This document shows, in pieces, positions 36,148 through 44,848 of a stretch of DNA of 64,000 nt. Position 1 is the stretch's first letter; each line of letters starts with the position of its first letter. A model generated the notes under the pieces. That model did not search any database and was not told the origin of the DNA. It saw only the letters and a program-made list of their open reading frames with translations. This DNA comes from Rhodovastum sp963714255 (GTDB lineage: Bacteria; Pseudomonadota; Alphaproteobacteria; Acetobacterales; Acetobacteraceae): NCBI GenBank assembly GCA_963714255.1, contig CAVQNU010000032.1, positions 1 to 64,000 on the forward strand, in the 5' to 3' direction. Made by a program: the position numbers and the translations under genes.

Positions 36148-37836
36148 CTACGGCTCCCCGTCACGCGGAAAAAACGATGACAATGTCGTGCCCTGCCCCG
36201 GCACGCTGTGCACCGAAACCGAGCCGCCGGACTGTTTGGTGAAACCGAGCACTTGCGGCAGGCCGAGTCCCGAGCCCTTGCCGACCTGCTTGGTGGTGAA
36301 GAACGGCTCGAACGCCTGCGCCAGCGTCTCGGGGGACATGCCGGTGCCGGTGTCGGCGACCATGACACGCACGTAGTCGCCCGCCGGCAGGTCCAGCGCC
36401 GCCGCCGCTGCGCCGTCGAGGCGCGCATTGTCCATCGCGATCGTCACCGTGCCGCCCGGCGGGGTGGCGTCGCGTGCGTTCAGCACCAGATTCAGCAGGG
36501 CCGACTGGAGCTGTCCCGGATCGATCCGGCAGCTCCACAGGTCCGGCGCGGCGCTGACCACCACCTGCACGGCATCGCCGGCGCCGCGGCGCAGCAGTTC
36601 GGCCATGTCATGGGCGACATCGCTCACCCGGCAGCGTTCGGCATGCAGCACCTGCCGCCGCGAAAAGGCCAGCAATTGCGTGGTCAGGTGGGCGCCGCGG
36701 CGGATGGCGCGCAGCGCGTTGGCGATCAGCCGGTCGGTGCGCGCCGCGCCGCCCTGGGCCATCGTGATGCGGGCAAGCTCGAGGTTGCTTGAAACTGCCT
36801 GAAGCAGGTTATTGAAATCATGCGCGATGCCGCCGGTGAGCTGGCCGACCGCCTCCATTTTCTGCGCCTGCATGAGCTGGCGCTGCATTTCGCGCGGGGC
36901 GGTGATGTCGCGGGTGATCTTGGCGAACCCGGCCGGCTGGCCGGCGTCGTCGGCGATCGCGTCGATGACGACGCTGGCCCAGAAGCGGCTGCCGTCGCGG
37001 CGCAGGCGCCAGCCCTCGGCCTCGTAGTGTCCCTCGCGCAGAGCGATGGCCAGCGCCCGCTGGGGCAGTCCGTTGGCGCGGTCCTCGTCGGTGTAGAAGC
37101 AGGCATAGGAACGGCCGAGGATTTCCTCGGCCTCGTAGCCCTTGATGCGCCGGGCGCCGGAATTCCAGGTGGTGATCCGGCCCTGCGGGTCGAGCATGAA
37201 AATGGCGAAGTCGGTGACCCCCTGGACCAGACGCTCGAAGCGGCGTTCGCTGTCGCGCAGCGCCGTGCCGCGCTCGACCAGCTCGCTGGCAAGCGCCGCC
37301 TCGGCGGTGCGATAGGCGGTGATGTCCTGAACGATGCCTGCCATGCGGCGCGGCCGGCCGGCCGGATCGGTCGAAATCACGTCGCCGCGGTGCGCCACCC
37401 AGGTCCAGTCTCCCGCCGGATGGCGCACCCGGTACTCCGCCTCGCAGCGCTGGCCGGCCTGGAACGCGGCAAGAAAGGCATCCAGCACGCGGCGGTCGGC
37501 GGGGTGCACTTTTGTCAGCCAAGCCGCCCACGCCGTGCCGTGCGGCAGCTTCAGCCATTGGCGCGCGGGGGCCCCACCGAGCAGCCTGCCGGCACTCGGG
37601 TCGAGCCGCAGGGCCGCACTGGCGACATCGTATTCCCACAGGCCGAGCCGCGCACCCTTCAGCACGCGCCGCAGCCGCATCGCGGCGCCGGGCTCGCCGC
37701 CGCTAATCCGGCTGGCGGTGGCGCTCAGGCGCGCCAAAGGGCCAGGCCGCACGTCGTGCGGGGCCGTGGCCGGAGACTGGCCATCACCTTGTTGCGCTAG
37801 CATTTTGTTGCGCCGCTGCTGCCCCCGGCCGTCCAT
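36148..37836 (-). CDS. PAS-domain sensor histidine kinase
   Basis: 562 residues, no membrane segment, probably cytoplasmic. PAS 1 (about 45-170: LGLWEYDVASAALRLDP, GIVQDITAYR), PAS 2 (about 185-300: FAIFMLDPQGRITTWNSGAR, SYACFYTDEDRANGLPQRAL), phosphoacceptor GGIAHDFNNLLQAV (His about 334), HATPase with NLVLNARDATPPGG, DTGTGMSPE and GSGLGLPQVLGF. No receiver domain or adjacent response regulator, so an orphan kinase. Start ATG 37836 or 37803; neither has a clear ribosome site. PAS 2 resembles oxygen/redox-type sensor PAS domains but no cofactor residue can be assigned. Confidence 0.85.
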   Translation of the reverse strand: MDGRGQQRRNKMLAQQGDGQSPATAPHDVRPGPLARLSATASRISGGEPGAAMRLRRVLKGARLGLWEYDVASAALRLDPSAGRLLGGAPARQWLKLPHGTAWAAWLTKVHPADRRVLDAFLAAFQAGQRCEAEYRVRHPAGDWTWVAHRGDVISTDPAGRPRRMAGIVQDITAYRTAEAALASELVERGTALRDSERRFERLVQGVTDFAIFMLDPQGRITTWNSGARRIKGYEAEEILGRSYACFYTDEDRANGLPQRALAIALREGHYEAEGWRLRRDGSRFWASVVIDAIADDAGQPAGFAKITRDITAPREMQRQLMQAQKMEAVGQLTGGIAHDFNNLLQAVSSNLELARITMAQGGAARTDRLIANALRAIRRGAHLTTQLLAFSRRQVLHAERCRVSDVAHDMAELLRRGAGDAVQVVVSAAPDLWSCRIDPGQLQSALLNLVLNARDATPPGGTVTIAMDNARLDGAAAAALDLPAGDYVRVMVADTGTGMSPETLAQAFEPFFTTKQVGKGSGLGLPQVLGFTKQSGGSVSVHSVPGQGTTLSSFFPRDGEP

Positions 37837-37922
37837 GCATTGTTCGATATTATTGCAAATTGCACAATGATCTGTGAGTCCATGTGGGATGGCGAGGCCG
37901 GGAAATAAAGACCGCAGGGCGA

Positions 37923-37969
37923 GCGGGTGAAGGAAGGCCAGGGCTCTGCCCTGGCCTTCCTTCACCCGC
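37923..37969. repeat. perfect 47-base palindrome, solo terminal-repeat copy 8
   Basis: 22-base arms (37923-37944 and 37948-37969) around TCT. It is exactly two terminal repeats of the family joined head to head with no interior: GTGAAGGAAGGCCAGGGC and its complement. Between divergent kinase and thiolase genes. Confidence 0.95.
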
Positions 37970-38041
37970 TGCCGCAGCACCTGGCTGTTCCGCGTCCGCC
38001 CCAATCTCTGATACGACGCATGGCAAAACCGGGAGGCGCCA

Positions 38042-39250
38042 ATGACGGAGTGCTTCATCTACGACGCCGTGCGCACGCCGCGCGGCCGCGGCCGCCCCGA
38101 CGGCGCGCTGTACGAGGTCGCCCCGATCGACCTCGCCGCCGGCGTGCTGGCCGCCCTGCGCGACCGCAGCGGGGTCGACACCGCGCTGGTGGACGACGTG
38201 GTGCTGGGCTGTGTCATGCCGGTAGGCGAGCAGGGCGGCGACATCGCCCGCCTCGCCGCCCTGCATGCGCGCTATGACGAAAACGTCTGCGGCGTGCAGG
38301 TCAACCGGTTCTGCGCCTCCGGGCTGGAGGCCACCAACATGGCCGCCGCCCAGATCATGGCGGGCCAGTCGGAGATCACCATCGGCGGCGGGGTGGAATC
38401 GATGTCGCGGGTGCCGATGGGCGCCGATGGCGGCGCCTGGTCGAGCAACCCGAAAGTGGCGTTCGAGACGCATTTCATTCCGCAAGGCATCAGCGCCGAC
38501 CTGATCGCCACGAAATGGGGCTTCTCGCGCGCCGAGGCCGACGCCTACGCGCTGGAAAGCCAGCGCCGCGCCGCCGCCGCCTGGCGGGAGGGCCGCTTCG
38601 CCCGCTCGGTCGTGCCGGTCACCGACGAGCTTGGCTGGGTTCTGCTCGACCGCGACGAGCATATGCGCCCGGGCACCACGCTGGAGAGCCTGTCCGGGCT
38701 CAAGCCCGCCTTCGCGGCCCTGGGCGAGGAGAGCGGCTACGACGCGGTGGCACTGCAGCGCTACCCCGAACTGGAGCGCATCGAACACGTGCACACCGGC
38801 GGCAATTCCTCCGGCATCGTCGACGGCGCGGCCGCCATCCTGCTGGGCAGCCGGGCCGCGGGACGGGCGCTTGGCCTGCGCCCGCGCGCGCGCATCCGTG
38901 CCTTCGCCTCGGTCGGCTCGGAGCCCTGCATCATGCTGACCGGTCCCGAGAAAGTGACGCGCAAAGTGCTGCAGCGGGCCGGCATGGCGCTGTCCGACAT
39001 CGACCTGTGGGAGCTGAACGAGGCGTTCGCCGCCGTTGTCCTGCTGTTCCGCAGCCTGCTGGAGATCGACCCGGAGCGGCTGAACGTGAACGGCGGGGCG
39101 ATCGCCATGGGCCATCCGCTCGGCGCTTCCGGGGCGATGATTCTCGGCACATTGCTCGATGAGATGGAACGGCGCGATCTGGCCACCGGGCTGGCGACGC
39201 TGTGCGTCGGCATCGGCATGGGCACCGCCACCATCATCGAACGTCTCTGA
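38042..39250 (+). CDS. acetyl-CoA acetyltransferase / 3-ketoacyl-CoA thiolase
   Basis: 402 residues. Nucleophile Cys in QVNRFCASGLEATNMAAA, HVHTGGNSSGIVDGAAAILL, NEAFAAVVLLF, NGGAIAMGHPLGASGAMI and the final CVGIGMGTATIIERL. Compared with the thiolase at 32.6 kb this one is of the FadA/FadI-like group that pairs with a multifunctional hydratase-dehydrogenase, and indeed a FadJ-like hydratase half follows 12 bases later. Confidence 0.88.
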   Translation: MTECFIYDAVRTPRGRGRPDGALYEVAPIDLAAGVLAALRDRSGVDTALVDDVVLGCVMPVGEQGGDIARLAALHARYDENVCGVQVNRFCASGLEATNMAAAQIMAGQSEITIGGGVESMSRVPMGADGGAWSSNPKVAFETHFIPQGISADLIATKWGFSRAEADAYALESQRRAAAAWREGRFARSVVPVTDELGWVLLDRDEHMRPGTTLESLSGLKPAFAALGEESGYDAVALQRYPELERIEHVHTGGNSSGIVDGAAAILLGSRAAGRALGLRPRARIRAFASVGSEPCIMLTGPEKVTRKVLQRAGMALSDIDLWELNEAFAAVVLLFRSLLEIDPERLNVNGGAIAMGHPLGASGAMILGTLLDEMERRDLATGLATLCVGIGMGTATIIERL

Positions 39251-39262
39251 GGAGGGCCCGCC

Positions 39263-40135
39263 ATGCGCAGCCTGACGTTGCAGACCGACGCCGACGGCAT
39301 TGCGGTGATCGTCTGCGACATGCCCGGACGGGCGGTGAACGTGTTGTCGGCGGATGCGGTCGACGATTTCGAACGCGCGGTGGAGCGCGTGCTGACCGAC
39401 GGCGCCATCCGCGGCGCGGTTGTCACCAGCGCGAAAAGCGCCTTCATCGCCGGCACCGACCCGGTCTGGCTGGAACAGCTGATGCGCGACGGCGCCGATG
39501 CGCCGGGGCGGGCGCGCGCCATCTACGACGCGCTGATGCGGGTGCAGCTTCTGCTGCGGCGGATCGAGACGGGGGGTAAACCTTTCGCCGCCGCGATCAA
39601 CGGCAGCGCGTTGAGCGCCGGCTTCGCGCTGTGCCTGGCCTGCCACCACCGTCTGGCGGCCGACGACCCGGCGCTGCATCTCGGCCTGCCGGAGGCAAAA
39701 TTCGGGCTGCTGCCCGGCGCCGGCGGCACCCAGCGCCTGCTGCGCATGCTGGGCCAGCTTCGCGCCCTGCCCTTGCTGCTGGAGGGGCGCGCCCTGTCGC
39801 CGGAGGACGCGCTGCCATTGGGTCTCGTGGATGGCATCGTCCCGCCCGACAACCTCGTTGCGGCGGCAAAGGCCTGGGTCCGAAGTGCCTGCGATCCGGT
39901 CAAACCCTGGGACCGTCCCGGCTTCGTACTGCCCGGCGGCGATCCGCGCAGCCTGGCCACGGCGAATGCGCTCGCGGTCGCCAACGCACGGCTGCGCAAG
40001 CACACCAAGGGGAAATCGCCCCAGCTCGAGGCGATCCAGCAACTGGTGCATGACGGCGCCCTGGTGGCGATGGACACCGCCCTGCGCCTGGAGGCGAAGG
40101 CGCTCACCCGGCTCATGCTGCGCGCGGCGGCGTAA
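39263..40135 (+). CDS. enoyl-CoA hydratase/isomerase-fold half of a FadJ-type protein
   Basis: 290 residues resembling the N-terminal hydratase part of FadJ/FadB, including its linker (KPWDRPGFVLPGGDPRSLAT, LRKHTKGKSPQLEAIQQLVH), but it stops where the 3-hydroxyacyl-CoA dehydrogenase domain should begin. Oxyanion loop FIAGTDPVWL; NGSALSAGFALCLACHHRLA; LGLPEAKFGLLPGAGGTQRL. Of the two acidic catalytic residues the second (LPE) is present, but the first (GGGxE in FadB) is replaced by Ala. GAGGAGGG precedes the ATG. Activity may be isomerase-like or lost. Coupled to the thiolase. Confidence 0.75.
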   Translation: MRSLTLQTDADGIAVIVCDMPGRAVNVLSADAVDDFERAVERVLTDGAIRGAVVTSAKSAFIAGTDPVWLEQLMRDGADAPGRARAIYDALMRVQLLLRRIETGGKPFAAAINGSALSAGFALCLACHHRLAADDPALHLGLPEAKFGLLPGAGGTQRLLRMLGQLRALPLLLEGRALSPEDALPLGLVDGIVPPDNLVAAAKAWVRSACDPVKPWDRPGFVLPGGDPRSLATANALAVANARLRKHTKGKSPQLEAIQQLVHDGALVAMDTALRLEAKALTRLMLRAAA

Positions 40136-40137
40136 CG

Positions 40138-41577
40138 GTGCCCGGCTTCGGGGACGCGCACGCGGTGCTGGCATTCGCCCGCATCGCCGCCGAACTGCTG
40201 ATCCCCGCCGGCATCCTGATCGCCGTCCTGGTCAGCGTGCATGTGCTGCTGCACAAGCGCAACGTCGGCACCGCAATCGGTTGGATGGGCCTCGCCTGGC
40301 TGTCTCCGTTTGCCGGCGGGCTGCTCTATGCGCTGTTCGGCATCAACCGCGTCACCCGTCGCGCCCGCGTGCTGCGCCAGCGCGACAGCACCGGCGCCCG
40401 CGCCGGCAGCCCGGGAGCGGCGGCGCCCGACGCCGCCCTCGCCCCGCTGGAGCGCGCCGGCGCCCGGATCACCGGGCGCACCCTGCTGCCCGGCACCGAG
40501 GTGGAGGTGTTCCGCAACGGCGACGCCGCCTATCCGGCCATGCTGCACGCCATCGAAGCGGCGCGGCGCAGCGTGGCGCTGTCCACCTACATCCTGCGCG
40601 ACGACGCCGCCGGCGGCGTGTTCATCGACGCGCTGATCGCCGCCCAGCGCCGCGGGGTGCAGGTGCGCGTGCTGATCGACGGCATCGGCAGCGGCTATTT
40701 CTATTCCTCCGCCTGCAACCGGCTTTCCCGTGGCGGGGTGAAAGTGGACCGGTTCATGCACTCGCCGCTGCCCTGGCGCATGCCGTTCCTGAACCTGCGC
40801 ACGCACACCAAAATCCTGCTGGCCGACGGATGCACCGGCTTCACCGGCGGCATGAACATCGGCGCCGAGAACGTGCTGGCAGCGCATCCGCGCCATCCGG
40901 TGCGCGACACCCATTTCCGCCTGCGCGGGCCGGTGCTCGGCCAGCTTACTGACGTCTTTGCCAGCGACTGGAGCTTCGTCACCGGCGAGGAGCTGTCCGG
41001 AGCGGACTGGTTTCCCGCCCTGGACGAGGCCGGCCCCGCCAGCGCCCGGGTGGTCACCTCCGGGCCGGACGCGGATGTGCACAAGATCGAGTTCATGGTG
41101 CTCGAGGCCATCACCTGCGCGCGCCACGCCCTGCGCATCCAGACGCCCTATTTCCTGCCCGACGAACGCCTGGTCACCGCCCTGGCGCTGGCCGCGCTGC
41201 GCGGCGTGGCGGTCGACATCGTCCTGCCGGCGCGCAGCAACCACACGATCATGGACTGGGCGATGCACGCCCATGTGGGGCCGCTGCTGCGCCATGGCTG
41301 CCGGATCTGGCTGAACCCGGCGCCGTTCGATCATTCCAAGCTGATGGTGGTGGACGACGGCTGGTGCCTGATCGGCAGCGCCAACTGGGACATGCGCAGC
41401 TTCCGGCTGAATTTCGAACTCGGCGTGGAACTGTATAGCGGCGAACTGGCGGCCCGCCTGACTTCGATGATCGCGGCGAACAAGGGCGCCGGTCTCAGCC
41501 AGACGGCGTTGGACGCGCGCGCGCTGCCGGTACGCCTGCGCGACGCCGCCGCGCGGCTGCTGCTGCCGTACCTCTAA
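40138..41577 (+). CDS. cls: cardiolipin synthase (phospholipase D family)
   Basis: 479 residues. Two N-terminal membrane helices (LIPAGILIAVLVSVHVLL; IGWMGLAWLSPFAGGLLYAL) and two HKD motifs: HTKILLADG (about 223) with GGMNIGAEN after it, and HSKLMVVDD (about 399) with GSANWDMRSF. Joins phosphatidylglycerol molecules to cardiolipin. GTG start 2 bases after the preceding stop. Its stop overlaps the convergent neighbour. Confidence 0.88.
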   Translation: MPGFGDAHAVLAFARIAAELLIPAGILIAVLVSVHVLLHKRNVGTAIGWMGLAWLSPFAGGLLYALFGINRVTRRARVLRQRDSTGARAGSPGAAAPDAALAPLERAGARITGRTLLPGTEVEVFRNGDAAYPAMLHAIEAARRSVALSTYILRDDAAGGVFIDALIAAQRRGVQVRVLIDGIGSGYFYSSACNRLSRGGVKVDRFMHSPLPWRMPFLNLRTHTKILLADGCTGFTGGMNIGAENVLAAHPRHPVRDTHFRLRGPVLGQLTDVFASDWSFVTGEELSGADWFPALDEAGPASARVVTSGPDADVHKIEFMVLEAITCARHALRIQTPYFLPDERLVTALALAALRGVAVDIVLPARSNHTIMDWAMHAHVGPLLRHGCRIWLNPAPFDHSKLMVVDDGWCLIGSANWDMRSFRLNFELGVELYSGELAARLTSMIAANKGAGLSQTALDARALPVRLRDAAARLLLPYL

Positions 41578-42266
41578 GCGGCCTGCCGCAGCGGCGCCGC
41601 CTCGACGGCCAGGGTGACCACGATCGGCCGGTGGTCGGAGCGCTGCCGCGGCAGCACCGCACTGTCCACGCAGGTCAGGTCGCGAACCAGGCACCGGTCG
41701 AGACGCAGCGGCACGAGATCGCCCATCACATGGGTCGGGTGGCGCGGCCCCACGTCCTGAAACCCCGGCAACAGCGCCGGTCCGACCAGATTGTAGTCGC
41801 CCAGCACCGCCGCCCGGTGCGGCAGCGCCCGCCCGATCCGGCGCAACTGCCGGCGGTTCAGCATCTGCCCGTGCGACAAATGCACGTTCGCAATGCCGAT
41901 GCCGCCGAATTCGACGATCTGGCACACCCGCTCGAACATCGAACCCGATTGCAGCGCCAGCACCCTGGGGGCATGCGGCAACGGACGCGGACTCCACACC
42001 GCCAGGCCGTGAATCCGGCCTGGCAAAGGGGTTCGCCAGTAATGGCCGCCGACATGATCGGGCAGTGCGTCAATGGCGTGCGTCGCCTCCTGCATCAGCA
42101 GCATGTCCGGCCGGTGGCGCCGGACCAAGCGAGCAACATCATCCAGCGTCGCCCCGGTCAGGCGCAGCAAATTCCAGCTGATCACCTTGGCAACCGGAGT
42201 GCAGGGATCGGGAACCGGCCCAGCCGGACGCGCACGCTGAAACAGCCGCCTGTAAACCCGTTGCAT
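41574..42266 (-). CDS. endonuclease/exonuclease/phosphatase-family hydrolase
   Basis: 230 residues of the DNase I-like fold: VISWNLLRLTG (Asn), MLLMQEATHAI (Glu), IANVHLSHGQML (His), AVLGDYNLVGP (Asp/Asn) and the terminal QRSDHRPIVVTL (Asp-His). Could be a phosphodiesterase or nuclease acting on lipid, sugar or nucleic acid; proximity to cardiolipin synthase hints at lipid metabolism. Start ATG 42266 preferred to TTG 42299. Overlaps cls tail to tail by 4 bases. Confidence 0.82.
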   Translation of the reverse strand: MQRVYRRLFQRARPAGPVPDPCTPVAKVISWNLLRLTGATLDDVARLVRRHRPDMLLMQEATHAIDALPDHVGGHYWRTPLPGRIHGLAVWSPRPLPHAPRVLALQSGSMFERVCQIVEFGGIGIANVHLSHGQMLNRRQLRRIGRALPHRAAVLGDYNLVGPALLPGFQDVGPRHPTHVMGDLVPLRLDRCLVRDLTCVDSAVLPRQRSDHRPIVVTLAVEAAPLRQAA

Positions 42267-42364
42267 CTCGTCCCGCCGCCGATCTGCTGCCGTTATCAAA
42301 TTTATGTTAGGACGTTGCGGCTGGTCTCACAACTGCTCAGGCCGCCGGCCAGACCAGCGGGACG

Positions 42365-42442
42365 GCGCCGGGGCGTTGCCCCGGACCCCAGCAGGGGTTT
42401 CACCCCTGCACCCCACCAAGGGCCAAGCCCTTGGAACCCTCA
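42365..42442. repeat. intergenic hairpin repeat, copy 9 (divergent variant)
   Basis: Three hairpins: CCGGGGCGTTGCCCCGG, CAGGGGTTTCACCCCTG, and AAGGGCC-AAGCCCTT followed by GGAACCC. Supplies the TGA stop (42442-42440) of the lipocalin gene. Confidence 0.75.
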
Positions 42443-42973
42443 GGTTGCGGCGGATTGTGGCGTCGGGACAATGCGGGCCGGGTCGTAGCCCTGCGCGGCA
42501 GCGATCGCCAATGCCCGATCGTACTCAGACGCTTCCAACTGCGGCGAACGCGACAGCAGCCATAGCCTCCGCCGGCGCGGCGTGCCAACCAGCGCCCAGC
42601 GGTACCCAGGGTCCAGCCCAAGCACCCAATAATCGCCCTTGAACAGCTGGAAGAACGTCACCACCAGCTTCGCACCGGTGGCATCGACCGGCCGCGCCCA
42701 ACCATGCACCGAGGTGCGGCGCATCGCCGCATTGGCGTTGTACGCCTCGTTCAGCACATCGACGCTGCCGTTAGGCAAGCGCGTGTAGGTCGCGGTGACA
42801 TTGACACTGCGCCGCCCGAAGCCGTCCTCCTCCGGGTTCGGCAGCCTTGCCACTTCGAACCAGGTGCCCAGGTAACGGTCGAGATCGACCTTCGCCACGG
42901 TCGCGGGCGGCGGGCCGGAGATTTTTCCGCGCCGCAACGCATTGCGGACGGCGATAAACATGTCTGCGATCAT
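42440..42973 (-). CDS. lipocalin family protein (Blc-like)
   Basis: About 177 residues. GTWFEVARLPNPEEDGF is the lipocalin signature (GxW), then VTATYTRLPNGSVDVLN, GWARPVDATGAKLVVTFFQLFKGDYWVLGLDP, and YRWALVGTPRRRRLWLLSR. Bacterial members bind lysophospholipids or fatty acids at the outer membrane. The N-terminus is short and has no clear lipobox, so location is uncertain. Start ATG 42973 or 42961; it meets the divergent hydrolase gene head on with almost no spacer. Confidence 0.83.
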   Translation of the reverse strand: MIADMFIAVRNALRRGKISGPPPATVAKVDLDRYLGTWFEVARLPNPEEDGFGRRSVNVTATYTRLPNGSVDVLNEAYNANAAMRRTSVHGWARPVDATGAKLVVTFFQLFKGDYWVLGLDPGYRWALVGTPRRRRLWLLSRSPQLEASEYDRALAIAAAQGYDPARIVPTPQSAAT

Positions 42974-42989
42974 GAAGGACAATCTGGGC

Positions 42990-44561
42990 ATGCCAGGCGC
43001 TGTTGCAACCATCGAACGGGGCCGACCCGCCGCGCCCATCCTGCGCCGGCCGCCCATCCGGCACCTGCTGGTCGCCCTCGCCGCCCTGGTTTGCATCGCC
43101 ATCGCGGTATGGCATCTGCAGGCGGCGACGGAAGGGTTGTCCATCCAGGCCGCTCAGGCGGGCAGCATTCCGCTGACCGTGTTCCGCCCCGCCGCCCCGG
43201 GCCGCGCCCCGGTGGTGGTGATCGCGCACGGGTTTGCCGGCTCGCGCCAGCTCATGCAGCCCTTTGCGCTCACCCTCGCCCGCGCCGGCTATATCGCCGT
43301 CACCTTCGATTTCCCCGGCCACGGCCGCAATCCGGTGCGCCTGAACGGCGGCATTTCCGACGACAAGGCCGCCGCCGCCGCCCTGCTGGGCGCGGTCAAC
43401 CAGGTCGTGGCCTATGCCAGGGCCCGCCCGGACGGCGACGGCCACCTTGCCTTGCTCGGCCACTCCATGGCCTCCGATACGGTGGTGCAGTACGCCCGCA
43501 CCCACCCCGGCATCGACGCGACCGTCGCCGTCTCGGCCTTCGTGCGCGGCGCCGACCCCGACCGGCCGCGCAATTTGCTGGTCATCGTCGGCGCGCTGGA
43601 ACCGGCGTTCCTGCACCGCGAGGGCGAGCGGCTTGTCGGCATGGCGTCCGGCGGCGCGGTGGTGCCGGGCGTGACATACGGCGACAAGCAGGCCGGCACC
43701 GCCCGCCGCCTGGTGTTCGCCGCCGGCGCCGAGCATGTCGGCGTGCTGTACAGCGCCGCGAGCCTGACCGCGGCACGCGACTGGCTGGATGCCATGCTGG
43801 ACCGGACCTCCATCGGCGCGGCGCAGTCGCGCGGCCCGTGGATGGCCTTGCTGTTCACCGCACTGGTGGTGCTCGGCTGGCCGCTCGCGGCCCTGCTGCC
43901 GGTGCTGGCCGAGCCGCCGGCCGGCGCCGGCCTGGGCTGGCGCCGGCTGTGGCTGGTGGCGGGGCTGCCGGCGCTGCTCACGCCGCTGCTGCTGCGCCCG
44001 CTGCCGCCCGACCTGCTGCCGCTGCTGCTGGGCGATTATCTGGCCCTGCATCTGGGCGTGTACGGGCTGCTGATGCTCGCTTTGCTGGCCTGGCTGCGGG
44101 TGCCACTGGCCGGGCTGGTTCCGTCGCGTGCCGTGCTCGCCGCCGCTTGCGGCATAGCCGCCTGGGGGGTGCTGGGCATCGGGCTGCCGGTCGATGCGTA
44201 TTTCACCTCGTTCATTCCGACCGGCGAGCGGCTGCTCATGCTGCCGCTGGTGCTGGCCGGCACGCTGCCCTGGTTCATCGCCGACGAATGGGCCACCCGC
44301 GGCCCGGCCGCGCCGCGCGGGGCCTATGTGGTGACCAAGCTCTGCCTGCTGCTGTCGCTGGCGCTGGCCATTGCGCTGAACCTGCACCGGCTGTTCTTCC
44401 TGATCATCATCCTGCCGGTGATCATGGCGTTTTTCACCGTGTATGGCCTGTTCAGCACCTGGTCATGGCGCGCCACAAGCACCCCGCTGCCGGCCGCCAT
44501 GGCCAACGCGCTGTCCCTCGCCTGGGCCATCGCGGCCACTTTCCCGATGATTGCCCATTAG
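42990..44561 (+). CDS. membrane-bound alpha/beta hydrolase
   Basis: 523 residues from ATG 42990. One N-terminal helix (HLLVALAALVCIAIAVWHLQ), an alpha/beta hydrolase domain with VVVIAHGFAGSRQLMQPFAL, the nucleophile elbow LLGHSMASDT and a late AEHVGVLY (His), then about seven hydrophobic helices from residue 285 to the end. The hydrolase would face the periplasm if the first helix is an anchor. Hydrolase plus polytopic tail is an uncommon arrangement; substrate unknown. Upstream in-frame starts at 42942 and 42972 would overlap the lipocalin gene. Confidence 0.78.
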   Translation: MPGAVATIERGRPAAPILRRPPIRHLLVALAALVCIAIAVWHLQAATEGLSIQAAQAGSIPLTVFRPAAPGRAPVVVIAHGFAGSRQLMQPFALTLARAGYIAVTFDFPGHGRNPVRLNGGISDDKAAAAALLGAVNQVVAYARARPDGDGHLALLGHSMASDTVVQYARTHPGIDATVAVSAFVRGADPDRPRNLLVIVGALEPAFLHREGERLVGMASGGAVVPGVTYGDKQAGTARRLVFAAGAEHVGVLYSAASLTAARDWLDAMLDRTSIGAAQSRGPWMALLFTALVVLGWPLAALLPVLAEPPAGAGLGWRRLWLVAGLPALLTPLLLRPLPPDLLPLLLGDYLALHLGVYGLLMLALLAWLRVPLAGLVPSRAVLAAACGIAAWGVLGIGLPVDAYFTSFIPTGERLLMLPLVLAGTLPWFIADEWATRGPAAPRGAYVVTKLCLLLSLALAIALNLHRLFFLIIILPVIMAFFTVYGLFSTWSWRATSTPLPAAMANALSLAWAIAATFPMIAH

Positions 44562-44848
44562 CGTTTCCGCTTGGCCGGGGGCGAAGGATCGGGCCTGAAC
44601 AATCGCTGTTAACGCGTCCTGCGTGCCAGACGTGATATGCTTATTGCATGTCCGCCCTTCGCGTTACGCTCGTAAACCGGCCATTCCAGTACAGCCGGTG
44701 CGGGGCCGATGTGGCATAAGGACTGCCGGATTTGCGGAACGAATTGCGCTGTTGAACGAGCGTCGGAGTGCGGGTTTCATGTCCGGCGGACCGGCGGCAA
44801 CCCAACCAGTCTTCCAGCTTTTCGACGCCATCGCATAAAGGTCGAGAT
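44562..44848. other. spacer without recognisable gene
   Basis: 287 bases between the hydrolase and the next gene. A 72-codon frame (44623-44838) shows no family resemblance or ribosome site. No convincing promoter or terminator found. Confidence 0.5.

Noticed and set aside
37923..37969. Palindrome as an ordinary bidirectional terminator
   Set aside because: It lies between divergent genes, lacks T-tracts and matches the terminal repeats of the family exactly.
44623..44838. 72-codon frame before the DUF2061-like gene
   Set aside because: No ribosome site, no homology recognised and out of frame with the next gene.
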